A stretch of 64,000 nucleotides of DNA. It comes from Desulfitobacterium_A sp035539115. Its GTDB lineage: Bacteria; Bacillota; Desulfitobacteriia; Desulfitobacteriales; Desulfitobacteriaceae. Under the pieces are notes generated by a model. The model saw only the letters and a program-made list of their open reading frames with translations. It did not search any database and was not told the origin of the DNA. The stretch lies in assembly GCF_035539115.1 (NCBI RefSeq), contig NZ_DATLJA010000042.1, positions 1 to 64,000 on the forward strand, read 5' to 3'. Position numbers and translations under genes: made by a program. Positions 54,278 through 61,466 of this stretch are shown here, piece after piece; within the stretch, counting starts at the first letter, position 1; every line of letters begins with the position of its first letter.

Positions 54278-54522
54278 TACAGCTCCTCACCCTTTTCTAC
54301 ATAAACGGTGTAGGTCTCATCCTCATTGTTCACGACTTGAAGGACTTTGTGATTTTCTTCCTTCAGACTCCGGGGCACATTTTGAATGGGTTCTCCAGAG
54401 CTCATTTTGATTTCTAAGATTTCACCCGGTTCGAGCTCTTCGATCGCAACTTTAACCTTGACAAACGTGATTGGGCAAACGACATTCGTAATGTCGATAA
54501 AATCATTGGCCTTGATGCTCAT
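54277..54522 (-). CDS. TusA-family sulfur carrier protein
   Basis: Encodes 81 residues. The TusA/SirA fold signature is DITNVVCPITFVKVKVAIEE, with the persulfide-carrying Cys16 followed by Pro. No other Cys is present. It overlaps sir by 4 bases and metY by 1, an arrangement that suggests it shuttles sulfur between Sir, or a persulfide donor, and the homocysteine-forming step. Direct evidence for which partner it uses is lacking. Confidence 0.88.
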   Translation of the reverse strand: MSIKANDFIDITNVVCPITFVKVKVAIEELEPGEILEIKMSSGEPIQNVPRSLKEENHKVLQVVNNEDETYTVYVEKGEEL

Positions 54523-55385
54523 TTTAAAGCCTCCTGAAGATCCTTCTCAAATTCTTCCCAACCGACTCGTTTAAGGGTTAATCCAAACCGTTCTCCGGGT
54601 TTGGCACGTTTCTTAAAGAATTCAAGCGTCCGATCCGTGACTTTGAAGAGAACATCTTCATCATAAATCATCGGAAAAATGGACTTACCGGTTGCAATTT
54701 GATTGCCAAAGAGTCCCCCAAAATAAACGGAATAACCATTTTTCCCAGTCCAAGCTTCATTCGGGCAAGATTTCACACATTTTCCACAAAAATTACAGAG
54801 ATCTTGCTCGAATGTAACCGTCTGAGCGTCTCGATCTACTTTTATAGCCTTCTTCGGACAAACCGCTTCGCAAAGACCGCAGAACGTACAGGGATCCACT
54901 TGCCATTCCGGTTGAACTCCACCTTTGATTCCTATATCATTCTCCTCGGCTTTAAGGCAGTTGTTGTTACATCCGGTTACCCCAAATTTAAATTTATGCG
55001 GGAACTCGAGACCCGCATATCTTTGATCCAATTTTTCGGCGATGGGGATCGTCTCAATCAGCCCATTTGGGCAGACGCTCGAACCTTGACAGGCTGTAAT
55101 TGTACGCACGCGTGGACCGCAAACACCGGTGAGAAGTCCCACTGTTGCCATTTCACGTTTGACTTCTTCGATGTCCTCAAGCTTAATAAAGGGAATCTCA
55201 ACCCCTTGTCGGGAGGTTAAATGAACATAACCCTGCCCATATTTATTGGCGATTTCATAGATTTTTTTAAGATGTTCAGCAGAGATTTGTCCTCCTACAG
55301 TCTTTAAACGCATGGAAAACTGCTCTTTTTGGACTTGTCTCATCAGACCGCCGGCTTTTAAGGCTTTATAATCTACTTTTGCCAT
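54519..55385 (-). CDS. Siroheme sulfite reductase with ferredoxin domain
   Basis: Encodes 288 residues from ATG 55385 (GGAGG 9 bases upstream). It is a compact nitrite/sulfite reductase half-repeat. Siroheme-[4Fe-4S] ligands are Cys99 and Cys105 (ACQGSSVC) and Cys139 and Cys143 (GCNNNC). A two-cluster ferredoxin insert has Cys166/169/172/176 and Cys197/200/203/207. It should reduce sulfite to sulfide with six electrons from ferredoxin. This small form resembles AsrC-like and clostridial assimilatory enzymes rather than CysI (about 570 residues). The structured element at 55410-55654 lies directly upstream. Confidence 0.9.
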   Translation of the reverse strand: MAKVDYKALKAGGLMRQVQKEQFSMRLKTVGGQISAEHLKKIYEIANKYGQGYVHLTSRQGVEIPFIKLEDIEEVKREMATVGLLTGVCGPRVRTITACQGSSVCPNGLIETIPIAEKLDQRYAGLEFPHKFKFGVTGCNNNCLKAEENDIGIKGGVQPEWQVDPCTFCGLCEAVCPKKAIKVDRDAQTVTFEQDLCNFCGKCVKSCPNEAWTGKNGYSVYFGGLFGNQIATGKSIFPMIYDEDVLFKVTDRTLEFFKKRAKPGERFGLTLKRVGWEEFEKDLQEALK

Positions 55386-55409
55386 GATTTCTTTCCTCCT
55401 CTGCTTACA

Positions 55410-55654
55410 GTAGCTTCTCGCACATCCATTCACTTAGCGCTTCAGGGCTGGCACACTCGCTTCCCTGGGAGCTCTGCCAAACCCTTCTGCCTTCTGCATG
55501 TGAACCACTGGCGCCGCTAACCCACGGAAACGTAGTGTACCTTAGTCCCCTTCGAGGATAAGTCAACTAAGGCTTGCGTTTCGTTCCTCAACTCAAGTCA
55601 AGTTTCCTTTACTGCCCTTCCGTGCAAATCGTTCATTCCTGTGCGAGAAGCTAC
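55410..55654 (-). other. 245-bp structured element in the sir leader (candidate RNA or MITE)
   Basis: The ends are a perfect 15-bp inverted repeat: 55410-55424 (GTAGCTTCTCGCACA) and 55640-55654. On the minus strand nested stems lie inside: CACGGAA with TTCCGTG, GAAACG with CGTTTC, CCTTAGT with ACTAAGG around CCTCGAAGG, TTAGCG with CGCTAA, and GGGTTTGGCA with TGCCAGCCC-type pairing. No ORF is supported. No flanking target duplication is visible. It does not match SAM, cobalamin, T-box, SRP, RNase P or tmRNA signatures that I know. It either is a cis-regulatory or free RNA, or an inserted mobile element. Confidence 0.6.
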
Positions 55655-55690
55655 GCTATCGGGTCCCTTTTAGTTATTCTTAAAGGGTTT

Positions 55691-56113
55691 TCAGGGTAAA
55701 TCGAATAGTCGCAGCTCCTCTTCGTTCACGGTTCCCTCTTTGATTTTGAAGCTTTTAAACACGGGATGCTCCTTATCCTGAAGCGAAAGAATGAGATAAC
55801 TCGCGTCGGGATCAAAGGCTAAGCGAATATCTTCCTGCGAGGGTCTTGAGGGCGAACTGGGATGGCTATGAAAATTTCCAAGCAGCATCCAACCCTTGCT
55901 CCGGATATCTTTAATCGCTGCAAACTGTTCCTTCGGATCCATGGAGAAGTGCTCCGGACTTTGGTCCACATTTATAAGGTAATAGACTTTTTCAACCGTC
56001 TTAACCTCACCCTCAATCCGGCCAGCCAGTAAACCACACGCTTCATTCGGCAACTTCTCCTGGGTATAAGAAAGGATTTCAACATAGTCTTGCTGTTTAA
56101 GAAGAATCGTCAT
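55691..56113 (-). CDS. hcyD: JAMM metalloprotease processing the sulfur carrier (HcyD/Mec+ type)
   Basis: Encodes 140 residues, a single MPN/JAB1 domain. The JAMM motif is complete: Glu24 (NEACGLLAG), His82-x-His84, seven residues, Ser92, x2, Asp95. Bacterial members such as Mec+ and HcyD trim residues beyond the Gly-Gly of a ThiS/MoaD-like partner or release the amino acid product. The adjacent carrier ends GGGSC, which needs such trimming. It starts 11 bases after hcyF. Confidence 0.88.
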   Translation of the reverse strand: MTILLKQQDYVEILSYTQEKLPNEACGLLAGRIEGEVKTVEKVYYLINVDQSPEHFSMDPKEQFAAIKDIRSKGWMLLGNFHSHPSSPSRPSQEDIRLAFDPDASYLILSLQDKEHPVFKSFKIKEGTVNEEELRLFDLP

Positions 56114-56124
56114 GCATTACACCT

Positions 56125-56937
56125 CTAAGACTTAATATCACATTGGGTTTGTTCATAATCAATGAGCTCTGTAATCGTGGGGTGTTCACCACAGACCTCA
56201 CATTTTGGATTATTGGAGAGTTTAATTTTCCTAAATTCCATGGTTAACGCATCATAGGTGAGCAGATGTCCCGTGAGCAATTCCCCGATGCCGAGAATAT
56301 ACTTAATGGCTTCCGTCGCTTGGATCGTTCCAATAATTCCTCCCATGACGCCGAGAACTCCAGCCTGTTTACAGGTCGGAACTGCATCCACCGGCGGCGG
56401 ATTATGGAAAATGCAGCGGTAGCAGGGTCCTTGTCCGGGAACAAAAGTCATCGTCTGACCTTGAAAACGAATAATACCGGCATGAGAAAACGGTTTGTTT
56501 AAGAACACGCAAGCGTCATTGATCAAGAATTTTGCTGGGAAATTATCGGTTCCGTCAATAATGAAATCATAATCCTGGTCTTTTATGATATCTTCGATGT
56601 TTTGAGCACTCACCCATTCACGATAGGTAATCACATTAACATCTGGATTCATGAGGTTAATCGTCTCCTGGCCGGAAAGAACCTTCGGTTTTCCAACATC
56701 CTGGGTGAAATGGATGATTTGACGTTGAAGATTGGATAATTCGACGACGTCATAATCAACAAGTCCAATCGTACCTACCCCTGCAGCTGCCAAGAACATG
56801 GCCGCAGGAGCACCTAGCCCGCCCGTTCCAATGATGAGAACCTTACTCTTTAATAATTTTTTTTGCCCTTTAACCCCGACTTCCTTTAAGATAATGTGCC
56901 GGGAATAACGGTCGAGTTGTTCGTCTGTAAAAGCCAC
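56125..56937 (-). CDS. hcyF: ThiF/MoeB-type E1 enzyme activating the sulfur carrier (HcyF)
   Basis: Encodes 270 residues from GTG 56937 (AGAGGA 7 bases upstream, then MAFTDEQLDRYSRHIILKEV), preferred over the longer frame that overlaps hcyS. The ATP site GTGGLGAPAAMFLAAAGVG and Arg finger region LQRQIIHF are present. Two CxxC pairs (CYRC and CEVC) form the usual zinc site. CKQAGVLGVMGG holds a further Cys. It should adenylylate the carrier's C-terminal Gly-Gly. It lacks a rhodanese domain, so sulfur must come from another donor. Confidence 0.9.
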   Translation of the reverse strand: MAFTDEQLDRYSRHIILKEVGVKGQKKLLKSKVLIIGTGGLGAPAAMFLAAAGVGTIGLVDYDVVELSNLQRQIIHFTQDVGKPKVLSGQETINLMNPDVNVITYREWVSAQNIEDIIKDQDYDFIIDGTDNFPAKFLINDACVFLNKPFSHAGIIRFQGQTMTFVPGQGPCYRCIFHNPPPVDAVPTCKQAGVLGVMGGIIGTIQATEAIKYILGIGELLTGHLLTYDALTMEFRKIKLSNNPKCEVCGEHPTITELIDYEQTQCDIKS

Positions 56938-56980
56938 ACTGTATTCCTCTTTTCTCTTCTGAATTTTCCAGGAGTGCTTC

Positions 56981-57190
56981 TTAGCAACTTCCGCCGCCCA
57001 TGAAGTAGAGAAATTCAACCGTATCTTGATCCTTAACTACGACCTCATTAAATCGCCCCTGATCGACGAGTTCCTCATTAACTTGCACTGTAACATAATC
57101 AGGCATTTGAACCTGTTGAATTACGAGGAGTTCCTTGATCGTGACTTCTTTTTCTAAGTTAACTTCTTTACCATTAACTTTAATAACCAT
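56981..57190 (-). CDS. hcyS: ThiS/MoaD-like sulfur carrier with masked C-terminus (HcyS)
   Basis: Encodes 69 residues with the ubiquitin-like fold of ThiS (VIKVNGKEVNLEKEVTIKEL; VEFLYFMGGGSC). Functional carriers end in Gly-Gly; here Ser-Cys follows, so two residues must be removed before activation, the job expected of the JAMM protease two genes downstream. It differs from the ThiS of thiamine synthesis by its neighbours: there is no thiG, thiH or thiF set. AAAGGATG precedes the ATG. It is 18 bases after ssuC. Confidence 0.88.
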   Translation of the reverse strand: MVIKVNGKEVNLEKEVTIKELLVIQQVQMPDYVTVQVNEELVDQGRFNEVVVKDQDTVEFLYFMGGGSC

Positions 57191-57208
57191 CGTTTTTCAT
57201 CCTTTCTT

Positions 57209-58006
57209 TTATGCAGCTCTTTCCAAGCCCCATTTTTCGCGAACGCTTATTTCTAAACGGCCAAAGACAAGTTTGTCGACCGCCAGACCCAAAATAATAA
57301 TAACGACCATCACTGCCATGACTTGACTGATATCAGCCATATCCCTACCGACCATAAGCACTTGACCGAGACCCTTCGTGGCCGAGAGCATTTCCCCCGC
57401 CATAAGTGCCCGCCAAGCAAAGGACCATCCTTGTTTCATTCCAGAAATGAACGAGGGAAGACTCGCAGGGATAATCACGCTCAGATAAATATTAAACCCC
57501 TTAGCCCCCATGGTTCTTGCAGCTCGAATGTAGATCGGATTGATATTTTTAATCCCAGATTCTGTCGCAATTGCGATTGCAAAGGTTGAACCAACGATGA
57601 TGACGAAAAGGATGGAACTCTCGTTGATCCCGAACCAGAGGATAGCAAAGGGTAACCAACAGATGCTCGGGAGAGTTTGTAATCCTAGAATAAGAGGACG
57701 TAAATTACGGTTAAGATATTTGAATTTAACTAAAATGAAACCGATAATAACACCAAGCAGCAGCGAAATCGAATAACCGACAATAATTCGTCTCATGCTG
57801 GCTAAGATGGCGATCCCTAAGGTGTTATCCTTGATCATCTGCCATAACGTTTGGAAGACAGCGATTGGAGAAGGGAAAATATATACTTTCCATATTTTAA
57901 AAACATCGACGCCCAGCTTATAAACGAACTCCCACAGTAGGATCACCAGCAGATAAAACGTGATCTTTTCCAGTACTCCAATCAAGGTCGTATTCCTCTT
58001 GGGCAA
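57209..58006 (-). CDS. ssuC: Sulfonate/sulfate-type ABC transporter permease (SsuC-like)
   Basis: Encodes 265 residues with about six membrane segments. The EAA loop is in MGAKGFNIYLSVIIPASLPS. The start is TTG 58006, with GGAGG 9 bases upstream and lying 89 bases inside the ATPase gene, so the two genes overlap. It belongs to the NitT/TauT permease group. The substrate is probably alkanesulfonate, taurine or sulfate given the downstream sulfur genes. Confidence 0.87.
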   Translation of the reverse strand: MPKRNTTLIGVLEKITFYLLVILLWEFVYKLGVDVFKIWKVYIFPSPIAVFQTLWQMIKDNTLGIAILASMRRIIVGYSISLLLGVIIGFILVKFKYLNRNLRPLILGLQTLPSICWLPFAILWFGINESSILFVIIVGSTFAIAIATESGIKNINPIYIRAARTMGAKGFNIYLSVIIPASLPSFISGMKQGWSFAWRALMAGEMLSATKGLGQVLMVGRDMADISQVMAVMVVIIILGLAVDKLVFGRLEISVREKWGLERAA

Positions 58007-58757
58007 CCTTCTCTACCTCCTCCTTCAGGTCTTTCATGATCTCGGCGATTATGGCTCTTAACTGAGCATCTTCAAGATTCCGCGGTCTCTGCAGATCAAG
58101 GCGAAACTCGGCTTTAACTCGGCCAGGATTCGCAGCCATAACGACGATCCGGTCACCAAGCAGCACTGCCTCTTCTACACTGTGGGTCACAAAGATAATC
58201 GTTTTATGTGTTTCTGCCCAAATGCGTTGAAGTTCATTTTGTAAAATGCGTTTGGTCTGGCTATCAAGCGCAGCGAAAGGTTCATCCATGAGCAGAATCT
58301 CAGAATCAAGCGCTAAAGCGCGAGCGAGTGCCACCCTTTGTTTCATACCACCGGATAATTCATGAATAAAGGAATTCTTAAACTGGGTTAGACGGACCAT
58401 TTTTAAATATTCAAGAGCCTTCTTTCGTCGTTCCACTTTTGGAATTCCTGCCAGTTTCATCCCAAACTCGACATTATCAATCACCCTTAACCAGGGAAAC
58501 AAGGCTGATTCTTGGAACATAACCACGCGGTCTGGACCTGGGCCCGTAATTTCACGTCCATTCAGATGAACTTCACCCTCAGTCGCTCTATCTAAACCCG
58601 CGATAATATTTAACAACGTGGATTTTCCGCAACCCGAAGGACCTAAAAGACAGACAAATTCTCCCTTTTCCACTTGTAATTCAACCTCTTCAAGAGCGTG
58701 TGTGGACTTATGCTGAGTCGAAAAATCCTTACTTACCTTCTCGACGCGTAAACTCAA
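57918..58757 (-). CDS. ssuB: Sulfonate/sulfate-type ABC transporter ATPase (SsuB-like)
   Basis: Encodes 279 residues from TTG 58757 (GAGGTG 7-9 bases upstream, then MSLRVEKVSKDFS). Walker A LLGPSGCGKST, signature LSGGMKQRVALARA and Walker B ILLMDEPFAALD are intact. It is about 25 residues longer than typical family members because it runs into the ssuC gene. It heads the sulfur island. No good promoter could be fixed in the 58758-58912 stretch. Confidence 0.9.
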   Translation of the reverse strand: MSLRVEKVSKDFSTQHKSTHALEEVELQVEKGEFVCLLGPSGCGKSTLLNIIAGLDRATEGEVHLNGREITGPGPDRVVMFQESALFPWLRVIDNVEFGMKLAGIPKVERRKKALEYLKMVRLTQFKNSFIHELSGGMKQRVALARALALDSEILLMDEPFAALDSQTKRILQNELQRIWAETHKTIIFVTHSVEEAVLLGDRIVVMAANPGRVKAEFRLDLQRPRNLEDAQLRAIIAEIMKDLKEEVEKVAQEEYDLDWSTGKDHVLSAGDPTVGVRL

Positions 58758-58915
58758 AATGATCACCTCAGTCTAATTTATTCCTGCTAAGCATATAAGT
58801 TTACTAGGAATTGCGAGTAAAAAAACACACAACGTTTGTTAAGTTAAGGGTATTGAAAAGGCCTCTCACTAAACAAACAAAAAGTCTCCCTCAGAAGCAC
58901 CGCTCTTATCCATCA

Positions 58916-59009
58916 TATAAAGAAAACCCGGCTTTCGCCGAGCTTGCGAAAGCGAAAACCGCTGGTTGCACTTATGCTATCTGCCCAAAACTTATACTTT
59001 CTGTTAGTA
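58916..59009 (+). repeat. Dispersed hairpin repeat (copy F, CCGG type)
   Basis: Starts TATAAAGAAAACCCGGC and ends TTTCTGTTAGTAA. It is nearly identical to copy E, from which it differs by one base in the left hairpin loop region. It fills the middle of the 58758-59197 divergent gap; the remainder of that gap shows no gene and no convincing promoter. Confidence 0.85.
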
Positions 59010-59197
59010 AGATCAAAATATAATTCAAAGCGGTTTAGTATGATATTATCCTGAAAAGAATTAAATGTCAATATTTTATTTATTATTACCTTCACCACTT
59101 CTTAGATGAATCAAACCACCCGAGAAAAGGAAGAATATACTTTATGAATTCTGGATGAACTGGGTTCATAAAACCTATGAGTTTTGGAGGTAACAAG

Positions 59198-60922
59198 ATG
59201 AAACTCTATCGTGTCAATATGTCGGATCTTTCTTTTGTCGCAGAGGAAGTACCTAAAGAGTGGAACGTGCTTGGGGGTAGAGGTTTAACCTCGGCCATCG
59301 TCGCAAAAGAAGTTGATCCAACCTGCCATCCGCTCGGCAAAAAAAACAAATTGGTTTTTGCGCCGGGATTGCTTGCTGGAACAATGGCAGGAAACTCAGG
59401 GCGCTTGTCGGTCGGATCCAAGAGTCCATTAACAGGCGGTATTAAAGAGAGTAACGCTGGCGGAACTGCAGCTCAAAGACTTGCCAAACTGGGGGTTAAA
59501 GCCCTAATTGTAGAGGGCATTCCCGAAGGAGATAAATGGTACTGCCTTCATGTTCATAAAGATGGTGTGGAAATTAAAGAAGAGACCGAGCTCCTGGGTA
59601 AAGGCAACTATGAAGTCATTCATACGTTAACCTCACGGTATGGAGAAAATACAGGGGTAATGACCATTGGGCAAGCCGGGGAACACAAAATGGCGGCGGC
59701 TAATATTTCGGTTAAAGACCCCAAAGGCCATATTCGTAGCGCTGGACGCGGCGGACTCGGAGCTGTAATGGGTTCAAAACGGATAAAGTTCATAACACTT
59801 GACGATAACGACGGAGAAGGAATTAGCATTCTCGACAAAGAGAAATTCAAGAACGCAGCTCAGATTTTTAACAAGGGATTACTAAGCCACCCTGTGAGTG
59901 GCAATGCCCTACCCAAATACGGTACTGACGTTTTGGTCAATATTCTTAATGAGGCGGGTGGTCTTCCTACGAAGAACTTCCGGTTAGGTCAGTTTGACGG
60001 AGCAGAAAAGATCTGCGGCGAGACCATGTATGATACGATCGCGAGCAGAAAGGGAGATTCCACTCATGGCTGTCATGTAGGGTGTATCATTCGTTGTTCT
60101 CAAACCTATAACGACAAAGACGGTCGATATCTTACCTCAGGTTTTGAATATGAAACAATTTGGGGGTTTGGGGCCGGCTGTTTGGTTGACGATCTAGATA
60201 TTATTGCCCATGTGGATAATATTTGCGATGATATCGGGATTGATACGATTGAAACCGCCGGCGCCATGATGGTCGCTATGGAAGCAGGCTTACTTTCCTG
60301 GGGAGATGGTCACGGGATCCTTAGATTTTTGAAAGAGGAGATTAAAGAAGGCACATCCTTAGGCCGAATCCTTGGTAACGGAGCCAATTTTATTGGTCAA
60401 GCCTATGGCGTAACTCGTATACCGACGGTTAAACATCAAACGATGACGGCCTATGACCCAAGGTCTGTCAAAGGTATTGGAGTGACTTATGCCACGAGCC
60501 CCATGGGTGCTGACCATACCTCAGGGTATACCGTTACATCGAATATATTAAAAGTGGGCGGCTACGTCGACCCGTTGTCTAAAGAAGGTCAGGTGGAACT
60601 TTCCAGAAACATGCAAATTTCCACCGCTGCCATCGACAGTGCGGGTCTTTGTATCTTCACTGCGTTTGCCATCCTGGATTACGAACCGGTCTCTCACGCT
60701 CTTATCGACATGATCAACGCTCAATATGGTACAAATTGGGCAGTAGAAGATTGGTTCGAAATGGGTAAGTCTGTACTTAAAACGGAACGGAGCTTCAACA
60801 AAGCTGCGGGATTTACTAAAAAAGATGATCGGTTACCGGAATTCTTTAGTGAACCGATACCTCCACATAACGCGACTTGGGATTTCACGGGTGAGGAGCT
60901 TGATCAGGTTTACACGTTCTAA
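59198..60922 (+). CDS. Aldehyde:ferredoxin oxidoreductase family (tungsten enzyme)
   Basis: Encodes 574 residues from ATG 59198 (GGAGG 7 bases upstream). The pterin-binding N-terminal region (GGRGLTSAIVAKEVDP; GNSGRLSVGSKSPLTGG) and the RSAGRGGLGAVMGSKRIK block are typical. Three cluster cysteines are Cys292, Cys296 and Cys300 (GCHVGCIIRC), spaced C-x3-C-x3-C rather than C-x2-C-x3-C, with the fourth in DSAGLCIFTAF. It should oxidise an aldehyde to the acid with ferredoxin, or run in reverse. Its stop overlaps the ATG of a broken MoaD-like gene (TAATG). Confidence 0.88.
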   Translation: MKLYRVNMSDLSFVAEEVPKEWNVLGGRGLTSAIVAKEVDPTCHPLGKKNKLVFAPGLLAGTMAGNSGRLSVGSKSPLTGGIKESNAGGTAAQRLAKLGVKALIVEGIPEGDKWYCLHVHKDGVEIKEETELLGKGNYEVIHTLTSRYGENTGVMTIGQAGEHKMAAANISVKDPKGHIRSAGRGGLGAVMGSKRIKFITLDDNDGEGISILDKEKFKNAAQIFNKGLLSHPVSGNALPKYGTDVLVNILNEAGGLPTKNFRLGQFDGAEKICGETMYDTIASRKGDSTHGCHVGCIIRCSQTYNDKDGRYLTSGFEYETIWGFGAGCLVDDLDIIAHVDNICDDIGIDTIETAGAMMVAMEAGLLSWGDGHGILRFLKEEIKEGTSLGRILGNGANFIGQAYGVTRIPTVKHQTMTAYDPRSVKGIGVTYATSPMGADHTSGYTVTSNILKVGGYVDPLSKEGQVELSRNMQISTAAIDSAGLCIFTAFAILDYEPVSHALIDMINAQYGTNWAVEDWFEMGKSVLKTERSFNKAAGFTKKDDRLPEFFSEPIPPHNATWDFTGEELDQVYTF

Positions 60923-61135
60923 TGTAGATCACTATAAAGCTTTTTGCCTCTTTACGGGAAGGTCGGTAAGATTGAAGTTCAAGATTCTTACCGGGTTATT
61001 GATATAATCAACTACTATGCTATTCCACTCGAGAAAGTAACAATTTGTCTCGTTAACGGCCGGGATGTTCAGCATGAACAAACATTAAAAGAGGGTGATA
61101 TTATTTCGATTTTTCCTCCTGTAGGAGAGGGGTAA
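60922..61135 (+). pseudogene. Decayed MoaD/ThiS-like gene
   Basis: From the ATG at 60922 the frame reads Met then TAG, followed by ITIKLFASLREGR and TAA. A second frame then continues KIEVQDSYRVIDIINYY through to IFPPVGEG (stop 61135). Joined, the two pieces align along their whole length with the intact neighbour at 61166 (VNVKLFGDLREGR...PPVGGM). So there is a nonsense change at codon 2 and a frameshift near 60961-60969. The C-terminus has also lost Gly-Gly (GEG). A TTG start at 60944 would give only the second piece. Confidence 0.75.
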
Positions 61136-61165
61136 GGATATAATTTTCGAAGGAAGGTTAGTCAA

Positions 61166-61390
61166 ATGGATGTGAATGTAAAACTTTTCGGCGACCTGCG
61201 TGAAGGTCGATTTGAACAAGAAATGACTCAGTTAGAGGAAAATAGCCGTGTAATTGATGTTATTAAAAAGCATGATCTGCCACTGGATAAAGTGGCTTTA
61301 TGTCTCGTCAATAGTCATAATGTAGAATTCGGGCATGTCCTGCAGAATGGCGATACCGTTGCTTTTTCGCCTCCAGTCGGTGGTATGTAA
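61166..61390 (+). CDS. MoaD/ThiS-like ubiquitin-fold protein
   Basis: Encodes 74 residues (MDVNVKLFGDLREGRFEQEM to FSPPVGGM). The beta-grasp fold of MoaD/ThiS is clear. The C-terminus is Gly-Gly followed by one Met, so the diglycine is masked as in the HcyS carrier. Genes of this kind often follow aldehyde oxidoreductase genes and are thought to help tungstopterin assembly. GAAGG lies 10 bases before the ATG. A strong terminator follows. Confidence 0.82.
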   Translation: MDVNVKLFGDLREGRFEQEMTQLEENSRVIDVIKKHDLPLDKVALCLVNSHNVEFGHVLQNGDTVAFSPPVGGM

Positions 61391-61401
61391 TAGTAAAAGA
61401 T

Positions 61402-61439
61402 AAGAAAGACCGCACTAAATTTTCAGTACGGTCTTTCTT
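61402..61439. terminator. Bidirectional rho-independent terminator
   Basis: AAGAAAGACCG (61402-61412) pairs with CGGTCTTTCTT (61429-61439). The T-rich 3' arm serves the plus-strand MoaD-like gene, and the complementary arm can serve the minus-strand thioredoxin-like gene. Confidence 0.75.
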
Positions 61440-61466
61440 AATGTGTACGCTTAATAAGCCTACAAT

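Noticed and set aside
54699..55220. 173-codon plus-strand frame
   Set aside because: Antisense shadow of the sulfite reductase, whose cluster cysteines are all in the other frame.
55386..55690. SAM (S-box), cobalamin or T-box leader before sir
   Set aside because: None of the conserved core sequences of those classes is present on either strand.
55386..55690. Group II intron fragment, because GTGCG appears at the inverted end
   Set aside because: No domain V/VI-like hairpin and no reverse transcriptase; the motif is part of a symmetric inverted repeat.
60944..61135. Intact 63-residue MoaD-like protein starting at TTG
   Set aside because: It lacks the first beta strand, which is found in another frame just upstream, so it is a broken gene.
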